64,000 nt of DNA from Rubritalea profundi (GCF_002954445.1 NZ_MQWA01000001.1:2611666-2675665); one strand, 5' to 3'. Positions 41,697-51,478 are shown, numbered from the stretch's first letter. Program-made: numbers and translations. Notes: a model not told the origin generated them from the letters alone.

Positions 41697-41861
41697 CATG
41701 GGGAAGTGGCGTACGGTTCGGTAATCTCCCTGATCGTTGTTGGTGAAATAATTGATACCGAGAACTTGGTTAAAAGATGTTTGTTAGCTGCCGAATCTCG
41801 GTGTACTCATCACCGGAAGACCATTCCCAAGGGGGATTTTTTTATTTTAAAGGGCAAACAG

Positions 41862-43274
41862 ATGAAGAACAAAATAATAGCAGTAATGATGCTCGCCGGC
41901 TTGGCTGCCGTCGCTGTGAACGCAGAGGAGAAACCGAACATCATTTATATTCTGGCCGATGATTTGGGCTACGGCGATTTAGGTTGTTACGGGCAACAGG
42001 TGATTCAGACACCGAACCTCGATCGCATGGCCACTGAGGGAATGCGATTTACCCGCCATTATGCCGGCAGCACGGTCTGTGGGCCGTCACGCAGTTGTAT
42101 GCTGGAAGGAAAACACAGCGGGCACACCTACGTGCGTGGCAATGGCAAACTGCAAATGCGCGAAGACCCGCACGATTTAATATTTCCAAAAGCGCTGCAG
42201 CAGGCCGGTTACCACACCGCGCTGATTGGCAAGTCGGGACTCGGCTGCAATACCGATGACGCCTCGTTGCTTTTCAAAAAAGGCTTCGACTATTTCTTTG
42301 GCTTCACCTCGCACACTCAGGCGCATTGGTATTTCCCAAAGTATTTGTGGCGTAACGATGGCGGCACGGTCACCAAAGTTGAGTATCCCAAAAACACGCT
42401 GCATGATGGCGATAATTACAGCAGCGAACTCGTCGTGAACGAGGCGCTTGAGTACATTGAAAGGCAAAAGTCTGGACCATTTTTCTTGCACCTAGCCTTT
42501 CAGATTCCGCACGCCAGTCTGCGGGCGAAAGAGGAATGGAAGGCTAAATACCGGCCGATCTTGAAAGAGAAGCCGTTGCCTGCGAAAGATAAACACACTC
42601 ACTATTCTTACGAGCGCGAGCCGAAAACTACCTACGCCGCGATGGTTTCATACATGGATCACAACATGGGGCTGCTGTTTGCGAAGCTCGAAGAACTGGG
42701 CATTGCCGAAAACACCCTAGTCATGTTTGCCAGTGATAATGGCGCGATGCAGGAGGGGGGGCACAAGCGTGATTCTTTCAACTCCAATGGTGATCGGCGC
42801 GGCGGCAAACGCGATATGTGGGACGGCGGCATCGCCACGCCGATGATAGCATGGTGGCCCGGAAAAATTAAGCCAGGTCAGGTCACCGACCATGTTTCAG
42901 CGTTTTGGGATATTTCGCCGACCGTGCGCGAGCTGGCCAGTGCCGAGCAACAAGCAGACACCGACGGGATATCGATGGTGCCGCTACTGCTGAGTAAAGG
43001 CGCGCAGAAAAAACATGACTATCTCTACTGGGAGTTTTTTGAGAAGGGCGGCAAACGCGCCATTCTCAAAGGTAAGTGGAAGCTGATCCTCTATAAAACT
43101 AACACCGATCTGGACCCAAAATTCGAGTTGTTCAATCTATCAAAGGACATCTCGGAGGCAAAAAATGTGGCCGGCCAATATCCAGAAATCGTTTCTGAAT
43201 TACGTGACTTGATGGACAGCGCACGCACCCCAGCTGAATGTAAGACCTTCAAATTCGCCTCTGAGCGGAAATAG
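41862..43274 (+). CDS. Exported S1-family sulfatase
   Basis: 470-aa sulfatase. Start at 41862 has AAAGGG 8 nt upstream and a proper signal peptide (MKNKIIAVMMLAGLAAVAVNA). Metal-binding start NIIYILADDLGYGDLGCYG, formylglycine motif CGPSR (Cys73), and MFASDNGAMQEGGHKRDSFN are intact. It resembles the arylsulfatase A-like branch. The gap of 165 nt after apbE may hold its own promoter, but the direction matches the oxidoreductase-apbE cluster. Confidence 0.9.
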   Translation: MKNKIIAVMMLAGLAAVAVNAEEKPNIIYILADDLGYGDLGCYGQQVIQTPNLDRMATEGMRFTRHYAGSTVCGPSRSCMLEGKHSGHTYVRGNGKLQMREDPHDLIFPKALQQAGYHTALIGKSGLGCNTDDASLLFKKGFDYFFGFTSHTQAHWYFPKYLWRNDGGTVTKVEYPKNTLHDGDNYSSELVVNEALEYIERQKSGPFFLHLAFQIPHASLRAKEEWKAKYRPILKEKPLPAKDKHTHYSYEREPKTTYAAMVSYMDHNMGLLFAKLEELGIAENTLVMFASDNGAMQEGGHKRDSFNSNGDRRGGKRDMWDGGIATPMIAWWPGKIKPGQVTDHVSAFWDISPTVRELASAEQQADTDGISMVPLLLSKGAQKKHDYLYWEFFEKGGKRAILKGKWKLILYKTNTDLDPKFELFNLSKDISEAKNVAGQYPEIVSELRDLMDSARTPAECKTFKFASERK

Positions 43275-43292
43275 ATTACTGGGAGGACGGTA

Positions 43293-44375
43293 TCACTTGT
43301 CGTCCTGACCTTTGATCAGCACATTTGACTTACCGGACTCGTCGACCATTGAGAACTGACCACCCGTGATTTCCGCGAGAGATCCCATGGCATCACGTGC
43401 TGACGGGGACATCATTGCGATTGCATTAATTACAATATCTTTTTTCTTCGCTTTTTTTGCTATCTCCTCCGCAATTTGAGCAGATTTCCCACCGCAAGAA
43501 CCGTCAGTCATAAAGAAGATTATGTCTGGCTGAGGCTCCATATCGAGTGCCATTTCTAAAGGAGCCTTCCAAGCCGTTCCGAAAACAAGTTTTGTCTCTT
43601 CAATAATTTCAAGTGATTTTTTTAAATTTTTGTTGGTCGCCTTTAACCAGAGAGGAGTAGGTAATTTATTGTTTTCCGTACTCCAATTGTAGGCATCCTT
43701 TCCGACCCACTGGTAGTTCTTTCCGTCGTACTTCACCTCTGCAGAATCTCTGCCATTCATTTGCAGATCACAGCCAGCAACCCATGCTGGGCCCGCAAAA
43801 AAAACGAGTTGATACTCAATTGATGCGGGTAGAGCTCCAACAGAACGAGCTAATTCAACCTTAAGTAATTCGAAACGTTTCCCTCTCATTGAGGCTGAAT
43901 AATCGATCACGAAACAAATACGCTCAGCTTTGACTTTTTGATTAAAAAACGAAGCTCCGCCGCCGCCACCACTGCCCCAGCCGTCGCCATCACCCCAACC
44001 ATCGCCGAAATCATCCCCATTACCAAAGTCTAGAGCAGGTTCGGTTACTTCGGTGTCAGGTACAGGTACCGCTGTTGGTGAAGCTGTATTCGAGGCAATC
44101 ACCTTCGCCATTGATGAAGATGGTGCCGAGGGCTTACGCTCGACCTGATTTGTCGTCTCAGGCTTCTCTATATCCTCTGTTTCATCGACTCCAGCATTAT
44201 AAGAAATAATCTCAGGCGGCCTTTTGACTTCAATAGTCAATGCTATGACAAAGAGGATCAAAAAAATCAAAAAAAGCGCAAGCACTGAAATAATCAATGC
44301 CGAAACGGTAGATGTTCTCTTCTGTGCAGCAAGAGTTGCAGCAGCCTCTGGGGTAGTTTGGGCGTGAATGGACAT
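43293..44375 (-). CDS. Membrane-anchored VWA-domain protein
   Basis: 360 aa. One N-terminal membrane helix (VSALIISVLALFLIFLILFVIAL), a Pro/Ser/Thr-rich spacer, a Gly/Asp/Trp-rich linker (GDDFGDGWGDGDGWG), then a von Willebrand A domain with the MIDAS start DYSASM (~161) and FFMTDGSCGG. VWA domains bind protein ligands through a metal ion; the partner is not evident. It is convergent with the sulfatase, with 18 nt between stops. Confidence 0.82.
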   Translation of the reverse strand: MSIHAQTTPEAAATLAAQKRTSTVSALIISVLALFLIFLILFVIALTIEVKRPPEIISYNAGVDETEDIEKPETTNQVERKPSAPSSSMAKVIASNTASPTAVPVPDTEVTEPALDFGNGDDFGDGWGDGDGWGSGGGGGASFFNQKVKAERICFVIDYSASMRGKRFELLKVELARSVGALPASIEYQLVFFAGPAWVAGCDLQMNGRDSAEVKYDGKNYQWVGKDAYNWSTENNKLPTPLWLKATNKNLKKSLEIIEETKLVFGTAWKAPLEMALDMEPQPDIIFFMTDGSCGGKSAQIAEEIAKKAKKKDIVINAIAMMSPSARDAMGSLAEITGGQFSMVDESGKSNVLIKGQDDK

Positions 44376-44445
44376 ATTGGAATATTTTTAGTATTAGAAG
44401 GACTTAATTTTTTATATATTTAACCATGTTAGGTGCGTTGCGGAC

Positions 44446-44571
44446 TCAATCAAGAATTGCTCTAATCATCGCCAGCGCAGCCATCACCAGTAGCGAGATG
44501 ATAGAAATCAGGGCTAAACCGGATTTAGAACTGAGTTTAAAATAAGTTACTGATGAACTAGATGTGTACAC
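44446..44571 (-). CDS. Possible 41-aa hydrophobic ORF upstream of the VWA gene
   Basis: From a GTG the frame gives a polar start, KLSSKSGLALISIISLL and a second hydrophobic run, stopping 70 nt before the VWA start. The sequence resembles the membrane helix of the VWA protein. Its frame continues upstream through the (AC)11 microsatellite, so it may be the tail of a decayed paralog. Low confidence; no homology recognised. Confidence 0.3.
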   Translation of the reverse strand: MYTSSSSVTYFKLSSKSGLALISIISLLVMAALAMIRAILD

Positions 44572-44590
44572 ACACACACACACACACACA
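44568..44590. repeat. (AC)11 dinucleotide microsatellite
   Basis: Twenty-three bases of uninterrupted AC repeat in the space between the VWA and GH5-GDPD genes. Pure dinucleotide tracts this long are uncommon in bacteria and mutate by slippage. Confidence 0.95.
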
Positions 44591-44650
44591 AGGGAAGGAA
44601 TATTCACATTTACACCTATCTAGAAATTGGGTAGGTTATAAATGCGTGAC

Positions 44651-44684
44651 TAATACCATTTAGACAATAGCGTCAAAATAAGTA
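44651..44684. repeat. Solo end of the TACCA element family
   Basis: TAATACCATTTAGAC and GCGTCAAAATAAG match, in order, the inverted right end of the composite element at 46721-47105 (TACCACTTAGAC...GCGTCAAAATAAG). No partner end is visible nearby, so it looks like a relic. Confidence 0.6.
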
Positions 44685-44894
44685 ATTTAGTCGTTTAGGG
44701 AGATTTGATCGACTTCGAGAATCATGACACAAGCTACTCAACTTGTAGATGCATGTGCAATCTACTCTTTTCATTGATGCACTCCCGCACGAACGTAATG
44801 CTTGTAGTGAAAGGATTTGCGTTCATCGTAACCACGGCGATGATGAAAGACTCTTTTGCTGCCTCATCCGGGGCTGGACCAAAACGAAAATAGA

Positions 44895-46712
44895 ATGAAA
44901 AAAAGTAGATCTATACTGTCCCTCATGGGGCTTATTCTGGCAATGGTCCTCCAGGTCACTGTGGCCGCGACCGATGGGGCATTGACGAATCAATGGATCA
45001 AAGAGCGGGCCAATCAATGGTACGCAGAGCAAGCCTGGATAGTCGGGTGTAATTTCATTCCCAGCACAGCAATCAACCAACTGGAGATGTGGCAGGCCGA
45101 GACCTGGGACCCGCAAACGATCGATCAAGAACTGCTGTGGGCTTCCAAGCTCGGGATGAACTCGGTCCGCGTTTCACTGCATGACTTAGCTTGGGAGGCC
45201 GATGCCGAGGGCTTGAAGAAGCGGATCGATCAGTTTTTAACAATCGCGGCGAAGTATGAAATCAAGCCGACCTTGGTTATCTTTGATGATTGCAGGAGTG
45301 TAGAAAATAGCGGTTGGTTGCAGAGTCCGGGCAATGTTGTGGTGAACGATCCGGCGCAATGGGGACGGCTTGAACGCTATGTGAAAGATATTCTCAGCAC
45401 CTTTGGCAATGACCAGCGCATCCTCTTCTGGGACCTGTACAACGAGCCCGGCAACAGCGGCCAGGCGACCAAGTCACTGCCGCTTCTGAAAGCGACCTTC
45501 AAGTGGGCCCGATCTGTCAATCCGACCCAGCCGCTCAGTGTCGGGATCTGGAATGACGGCCTGAAAGAGTTGAATGATTTCCAGCTCGCTGCGTCGGACA
45601 TCATCACCTTTCACCGCTACGGAATGGCTGCTGATCTTATGTCTGAGATCGAAACATTTAAGAAGCACGGACGTCCGTTACTCTGCACCATATGGCTGCG
45701 CCACGGCCACAGCGATGCGGCCACTGTCCTACCCGTCTTCAAGCAGGAAAATGTGGCTTGCTATAACTGGGGACTCGTTTCCGGAAAGGTTCAGACCATT
45801 TGGCCTTGGGGCACAAAAGAGGATGCTATCGCACCGGATTGTTGGTTCCACGCCTTGCTGCGAAATGATGGAACCCCGCACGATCCGCAAGAAGTCGAGC
45901 TATTCAGAAATATCACAGAGATTTCCGTCCGAGAGGAATCGACAGCAAGGCCATTGACCGTCGCCCATCGTGGCGTTTCAAAGTATGCGCCAGAGAATAC
46001 CTTGCCGGCGTTCGAGCTAGCATGGGAGCAAGGAGCAGATGCCATTGAAGGCGATTTTCGTCTGACCAAGGACGGCCACATTGTCTGTATCCACGACCGC
46101 ACAACCAGGCGAACTACCGAGATGAACCGTGTCGTAGCCGATTCCACATTGGATGAACTTCGCGCGCTTGATGCCGGAGCTTGGTTCGCGGAGGAATTCA
46201 CCTCTACGTTCATTCCGACTCTGACTGAGGTTCTCGCGACAGTTCCAGCGGGCAAGAAAATCTATATCGAAGTGAAATGCGGGGCAGAGATTATTCCAGC
46301 CTTACTTGAGGACGTTAAACAATCAGGACTGAGCCATGATCAAATTGTGGTGATCTCGTTTAAACCGAATATGCTCAAGGAACTGAAGGCTGCGGCACCC
46401 GATTGGAAGATCAGTTGGCTGGTGAGTTTCAGAAAAAGTCGGCTAGGAAAGATCGCCCCGACTTACAGTGCCGTGCTAGAGACATTGGCCTCTATCCAGG
46501 CGAATGGACTCAGCACCAGTCGGAATTTTGTGGATGCCTTTTTCATCAGCCTTCTCACAGAGAAGGGGATTGGCCACCATGTCTGGACCATCGACGACGG
46601 CAAGACCGCAAAACGCTTCCAAAAACTGGGCACAAAATCTATTACCACCAATGTCCCAGAGGATATTCAGTCCGCATATCACCCCAGCCCAGTTGAGTCG
46701 GCGCCAGCCTAG
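44895..46712 (+). CDS. GH5-like glycosidase fused to glycerophosphodiester phosphodiesterase
   Basis: 605 aa, exported (signal peptide MKKSRSILSLMGLILAM to about VAA). Residues ~20-350 form a GH5-type barrel (GMNSVRVSLHDLAW, FWDLYNEPG with the acid/base Glu, ACYNWGLVSGK). At the strand where relatives have CTE(W/Y) with the nucleophile, this protein has CTIW. Residues ~360-600 are a GDPD domain with intact catalytic set: AHRGVSKYAPENT, EGDFRLTKDGHIVCIHD. Start chosen at 44895 for the signal peptide. The substrate link between the two halves is unknown. Confidence 0.85.
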   Translation: MKKSRSILSLMGLILAMVLQVTVAATDGALTNQWIKERANQWYAEQAWIVGCNFIPSTAINQLEMWQAETWDPQTIDQELLWASKLGMNSVRVSLHDLAWEADAEGLKKRIDQFLTIAAKYEIKPTLVIFDDCRSVENSGWLQSPGNVVVNDPAQWGRLERYVKDILSTFGNDQRILFWDLYNEPGNSGQATKSLPLLKATFKWARSVNPTQPLSVGIWNDGLKELNDFQLAASDIITFHRYGMAADLMSEIETFKKHGRPLLCTIWLRHGHSDAATVLPVFKQENVACYNWGLVSGKVQTIWPWGTKEDAIAPDCWFHALLRNDGTPHDPQEVELFRNITEISVREESTARPLTVAHRGVSKYAPENTLPAFELAWEQGADAIEGDFRLTKDGHIVCIHDRTTRRTTEMNRVVADSTLDELRALDAGAWFAEEFTSTFIPTLTEVLATVPAGKKIYIEVKCGAEIIPALLEDVKQSGLSHDQIVVISFKPNMLKELKAAAPDWKISWLVSFRKSRLGKIAPTYSAVLETLASIQANGLSTSRNFVDAFFISLLTEKGIGHHVWTIDDGKTAKRFQKLGTKSITTNVPEDIQSAYHPSPVESAPA

Positions 46713-46720
46713 CGCCCTAA

Positions 46721-47539
46721 TACCACTTAGACTCTTTTCAAACTCTAAGTGGTCATTCACGTCAAAATAGTGAATGGCTGAAGGGAATGGCTTATTTCGC
46801 TATCGGCGAATCTAATACCAGCCTAGGGAAGAAGCGACGCGCATTCCCTAGGTTAAGCGTAAAGAAGCGTATGTTGGCTGAAGGCCAACTTCATCTATCC
46901 ATCAGCTTTGTCTCAGCATGAGTCTGGCCTTCAGCCAGAAAAACATCTCTCTATCCTATCCTAGGGTTACGTTCCTGCGTCACTCACCCTAGCTGGTATG
47001 AAAATGGCCTTCAGCCAATCGTGATCATAACGAGTATTCTGAAAATATTGAGTGTCTACATCAGCACGCTGAATTTCTTATTTTGACGCGAATGTCTAAG
47101 TGGTATCACGCTACACGACAATTTTCAGATCAAGAACCTACCCACCATTGAGGGCGTAGCCACGGTACTTGTCGAGTAGCTAGTAGTGAGTAGTGAGCTA
47201 TACTTCGCGCCATGTTTTGGGATTTCCACTCCAAGGGTGGGCATAATACTTAACACGTAAAACGTAACACCACTAGGCGCTGAAAGGACCCCTCTCAATC
47301 TCAGAGTTCGTTCTCAATTGGACAAATCTTGATGCGCATCAGTATAGCATTTGTGAATCAACACTCAAGGTGGCTATCATTGGATAGCTAATCAGCACCT
47401 TGCTACCTGTCGGACTCTAGTTTTTTTTCATGCTAGCTACTCGCTACTACCTACTGGCTACTACATAGAGACGCCGAAAGCGCTCTTGTACGACAGGCAG
47501 GAGCACAGCTTAAAAATTGTCGTGTAGTGTGAAGTGGTA
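46721..47539. mobile_element. Composite palindromic element flanked by TAA
   Basis: Starts TACCACTTAGAC and ends AAGTGGTA with TAA on both sides (46718-46720, 47540-47542). Two parts are nested. 46721-47105 has perfect 12-bp inverted ends (TACCACTTAGAC/GTCTAAGTGGTA) and holds hairpin-array copy B. 47107-47531 has 19-bp inverted ends (CACGCTACACGACAATTTT, one mismatch) and inner inverted TAGCTACT-rich arms. No ORF of merit. Confidence 0.7.
46754..47018. repeat. Hairpin-array repeat, copy B
   Basis: Inverted near-identical copy of 28202-28471. It has the same serial hairpins: TACCAGCCTAGGG...CCCTAGCTGGTA outer arms, TTGGCTGAAGGCCAA, TCTGGCCTTCAGCCAGA and CTAGGGT...ACCCTAG. Differences between copies fall mostly at the edges and in one linker. 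Confidence 0.85.
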
Positions 47540-47589
47540 TAAGAAGTAAACGCGTGACGTTGGTCTCCCGTTCGCCCGCTTGACTGGGA

Positions 47590-49937
47590 TCAGGGATCAA
47601 GACGGTTGCTCGAGTAAAGCTGCCAGTTGCCGTCCTCGAAGATCTCAATATCGAGGGTGAGGCCTTCCTCGGGTAGTGGCCCGTCGGGGTAAAGTACGAC
47701 GCTGAGACCGGCGGCACCCTCTACCAATGGGAGCAATGGATTTCCTTTGCCGTCGCTGCTAGTGAATATCTGGTCTCCTTGGTCGAGCAACGAACCATTG
47801 CCCTGCCCGTCGATGGCCAGCGGTGTGCCGTCGAGCAGATAAACTTCGACTCGGGTTTTTTGCGAACAGACAAAACGCAGCGGTGGCGAGGCCGGAGAGT
47901 CAATCTTGGTGACGTAGTGGAGATGCATGGGCACTCCGTAGAAAGGATTGGTCCTGTAACCTCCGGCTTGGATGATCGCTCCAGTGACACCACTTTCGGG
48001 AGCTTCGATCGAGACGGTGGCCACGGTAGCCGGATCACTATTCTGTTGGCTCCAACTGAAACGAAGCTCGGCTTCTTTGTTCGTCTTGGCCGAACCACGG
48101 ATATGGATAACGTAATAAGTGCCGGGACCTATGGTAAGTGGTAGTTCCTTGTCACCGGCCTCGGTGGCAGGTAGAAGGGTGGCGAAGATATCTCCTGAGT
48201 CATCATCCATCGCAAGAGAAACGGGCGGTCCGCTCACGTGGAGGCGTCCAGCTTGCGATTGATCTCCTGGATTGGCGAGGCTGAGGTAGCTCGTCCAGGG
48301 CACGTTTGTTAAAGGGATGACCACCGAACGCTGAGGCTGGAGGTCAATTTCTGGGGCGCGGGCAGGTGTCTCGACGACGGACCTGTGACTCAGATCGCCT
48401 AGATGCTTGTTGGCCTCTTTGGCTCGACTCGGAGCAATCCGCCCTTTAGCAAGCAAGATGCGGGCCTCTTTGGCCACGGTGGCCGAGCCGGCTTCGTCGC
48501 CCAGGCGGTGAAGCAGAGAAGCAGAGAAGCAGAGAAGCAGAGAAGCAGAGAAGCAGAGAAGCAGAGAAGCAAGCTTCGCTAGATCGACAGGTAATCGGTA
48601 GAACAGGTCGAAGGCTCTCGAAAGCCGTACAACTTCGCGGCGCATCATAAGTGCCTCACTATCGCGCCCTCTGGCTTGGAGAAAATCCGCGTAGTCGCTG
48701 TACAAAGAGCACTCAGAAAGCTTATGGCCGTTTTTACGATGCAGCTTCAGCAGGTCCACGAGTTCCTGCTCCACTCCTTCGACGCGTCCGGAATCGAGCC
48801 AGTGCCGAACTCGGACCGAGCGGGCGTACTGAGATCCTTCGGCTACCAATGTATTGAGCAGGGCTTCAGCTTCACCGGTTCGGCCGGTGTGGAGCAAGGC
48901 CTTGGCCAGTGAGACTTTCGCTGACTTGTGGCCAGCTTCCGAAACATGTCGGTTTGTCTTTGCCCTTACGACGAACTCGCCAAGTCGGTCGACGATATCG
49001 TCGGGCGCTTGATCTAGGTAGCGGAGGATGCCGAGGGTGATTCGAGAACAACCAAGATACGTCTGTCCATGCGGAGCGGCGATTGCCTCGTCGGTCATGA
49101 CGAGAGCCTCTTTGTAGAATCCCATATTCACTTGAATCAAACTAATTGACTCAGTGACCCCAAACCATTGGTGCGCGTATTCACCCACGGGCTGTCCAGT
49201 TTTCTTGCTGGTCGCCCAATCGCGGACCCAGACGAGCCATTCTATCCCCTCACGCCAGCGTCCAGCGTTGTAGTTCAAATGGCCGAAGTTAGCGAACGCT
49301 CCGGCTCAATGATATGAAAACGATTGGGGCGATTCCGTGGCGGAAGACCGCCAGCAACTTCCTTGGGGGAAGGCAGAGTGGCGGGCATCTGGCGATGGCG
49401 CACCTCAGGTAAACAAGAAATCGCCGGACCAAGATCAGGATAGGAGTCCAGATCCATTCGATGGCCACTCAATCGCTGAGCTTCTTCCCAGATCGCCATG
49501 ACCTCTGCAAATCGACCAAAGCGACCGGATCGGCTAAGGGTGGTGCAGAGGTTTGATATGATTTCAGATGCCTCTTTATAGTTGCGCTCTTCGTAGGCCA
49601 CGGTGAAAGCAACGTCGTTGAGCCTAGAGGCCCAGGCCCCATCCACACGGCCACTACGGACTTGGGCTTCCCGCCATGTGTAGGAGAACAAGTTGCGGAA
49701 GTTTCCGTAATTTCCGGCACGTTCCCGCATCTTCTCTCCGAGGTAAGCAATGGCCACGGCATCGCTCTTTTTCTCACGCAGCTCGAGGGTGGTGGCCATG
49801 GTGACCTGAGGCGTCAGATGCTTCGGCTTCTCTTCAGTCCGGGGTGCTTCGGCATAAATCGAGCCAACCCCAACGCCAACGAGTAGGCAGAGAAGAACCA
49901 GAAGGCGGGACGTATTGAAAGATAGTGGGCAGCTCAT
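47590..49937 (-). pseudogene. Exported TPR-like protein, frameshifted, with an 8-bp tandem repeat
   Basis: The first frame (from 49937, 220 aa) has a signal peptide and helical repeats and ends IEPERSLTSAI. The next frame carries on as AFANFGHLNYNAGRWREGIEWL, with TPR-like repeats to about residue 300 and then a beta-rich C-terminal domain. One indel near 49290 separates them. Inside the second part seven AAGCAGAG units (48511-48566) encode LLLCFSAS repeats, and each unit gained or lost would also shift the frame. Function unknown. Confidence 0.7.
48511..48570. repeat. 8-bp tandem repeat (AAGCAGAG)7 inside the TPR gene
   Basis: Seven perfect 8-bp units plus a partial one. Eight is not a multiple of three, so slippage toggles the downstream frame. 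In the present state the frame is open through the repeat. Confidence 0.92.
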
Positions 49938-49952
49938 TGTATCAATTGTTCA

Positions 49953-51037
49953 CTAAAAACTTTTGGAGGCTTCCGCTTCGGCCACCATTTCTTTAATCGC
50001 CTTTTCCATTCTATCTCCGCGCAAGCCTTTGTGTTTAATCACACCATTGTGGTCGATCAAATAAAGTGTCGGCCAGCCCCTCACCCCCCAAGTCGTAGAA
50101 ATTTTTCCGCCAGCCTGTTCGTTGGTGAAATTTCTCCAAATCGTGGTGCCGTCTTTAACCAGCTCCTTGAGGCGATCTTTACTATCACTATTAACTCCGA
50201 CAATAGAGAAAGGACGTCCTTTGAGTTCCTTTACGAGCGACCGCTCGTGAGGAAGCATGGCCCTAGAAGGGCCTCACCAAATACCCCAGAAATCAAGCAG
50301 AACTACCTGACCTCTGTAATCGCTGAGCTTAAATTCTTTGCCTTCATGATCCTTACCCACAATATCAGGAGCCGCAGAGCCAATTGATAAGTTTTCAGCG
50401 ATAAACAACTCACTTTCAATCTGCTTATGCAATTTGGGGTTCCGCTCAGCAAGCCCATCTGTGGCCTGGAGCTTCTTCATCAAGGTGATTCCTTCAGCTT
50501 TGCTAGCCTCTTTTTTTGAAAGCAGCGAAGCCAGATGATAGGTCGCGCTTTGGCTTACTTTTTCATTACCGGATTTTTCAACAATCAGACGCAGACCTTC
50601 AACACCCAGTATACGAGAATAGTCACTCACCAAAGAGCCAAGAACTGCACTCTCGTTGTAGTGAGTTAAGATCAGATCTAACACTTCTAAGCTCTGCGGC
50701 CCACGGGCTGTTTTTTCTGCGCACCAACTCAAACCCTGCGGCCTTAAATTTTTTTTTAGCCAAGGTGATTATCTGATCCACTGAAGCCTGTGGGTCCGGC
50801 CGCCTCTTATACAACTTGCGTTTCTTCTTCCGATTCTTCTCAGCCCGCAATTTTTTCGTAAATGCAGTCGATTTCTGATCAAACTCAGAGGTTATCGCTT
50901 TCATTTGCTATTTAACAGAGCCCCTTGTTGGCTTCAGCAGCGGGAACAAGAGGTGTAGCTGGCACAGACTCCTGTGCGTACATTGCTGTCGGCGAGCTTG
51001 CTATCAGCGCCAGTGTCGTAATGGTAGTTAATTTCAT
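49953..51037 (-). pseudogene. TlpA-type thioredoxin, multiply disrupted
   Basis: Signal peptide at 51037 (MKLTTITTLALIASSPTAMYA), helical middle (AITSEFDQKSTAF, RGPQSLEVLDLIL) and a C-terminal redoxin (DYRGQVVLLDFWGIW, RAMLPHERSLVKEL, GVRGWPTLYLIDH). Lesions: a frame change near 50910; a run of nine A at 50749-50757 where eight would keep the frame; and an in-frame TGA at 50274-50276 replacing the first Cys of WCGPC, with Ser in place of the second. The family is common in planctomycetes and verrucomicrobia. As it stands no redox-active product is expected. Confidence 0.8.
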
Positions 51038-51107
51038 ATGATTAATGAGTAAATACATACACAAAATAACCAAGCGTCCATCATCTAATAATTAGCTTTT
51101 TGAGTAA

Positions 51108-51399
51108 TACCATCTTCACAGTTACATTGGCGGAATGATCAAATCTTGGGTTTCACTTTGCCAGCAGAGCTGGATTAATGAGGTGGCACTGATTCTTTCA
51201 TATTCTATCAGCGTTACGCGTTTGCTGCTCTCCCCGCTCGCTCCCTGCGGGATTGGCTATCTCGCTCCGCTCGATTGTCTCATAGCTCCCTCCGTTGCTC
51301 TGCGATCTATGGTGGGCAAGCTGCTATGCTCCTTCCTTGTGCCTTGTTGAAATCTAAAATTATCAGCGTCATTCCGACAATCTAACCGCTCAAATGGTA
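51108..51399. mobile_element. MITE R1, copy 2, with TAA target duplication
   Basis: A 292-bp copy of the 11319-11543 element with TACCAT/ATGGTA ends and TAA at 51105-51107 and 51400-51402. It carries about 65 extra internal bases (a CTCGCTCCCTGCGGGATTGG segment) that copy 1 lacks. A 71-codon frame inside is not convincing as a gene. Confidence 0.8.
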
Positions 51400-51478
51400 T
51401 AACCCAAAATCGACGTAGGACGTACCTGCAAATCACTTCCCTTTGTTTTCACAACAAGATCATGCAGGGGAGGGGCCT

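Noticed and set aside
51135-51350. 71-aa ORF inside MITE R1 copy 2
   Set aside because: The frame is not preserved in copy 1 and the sequence changes by indels between copies, so it is non-coding.
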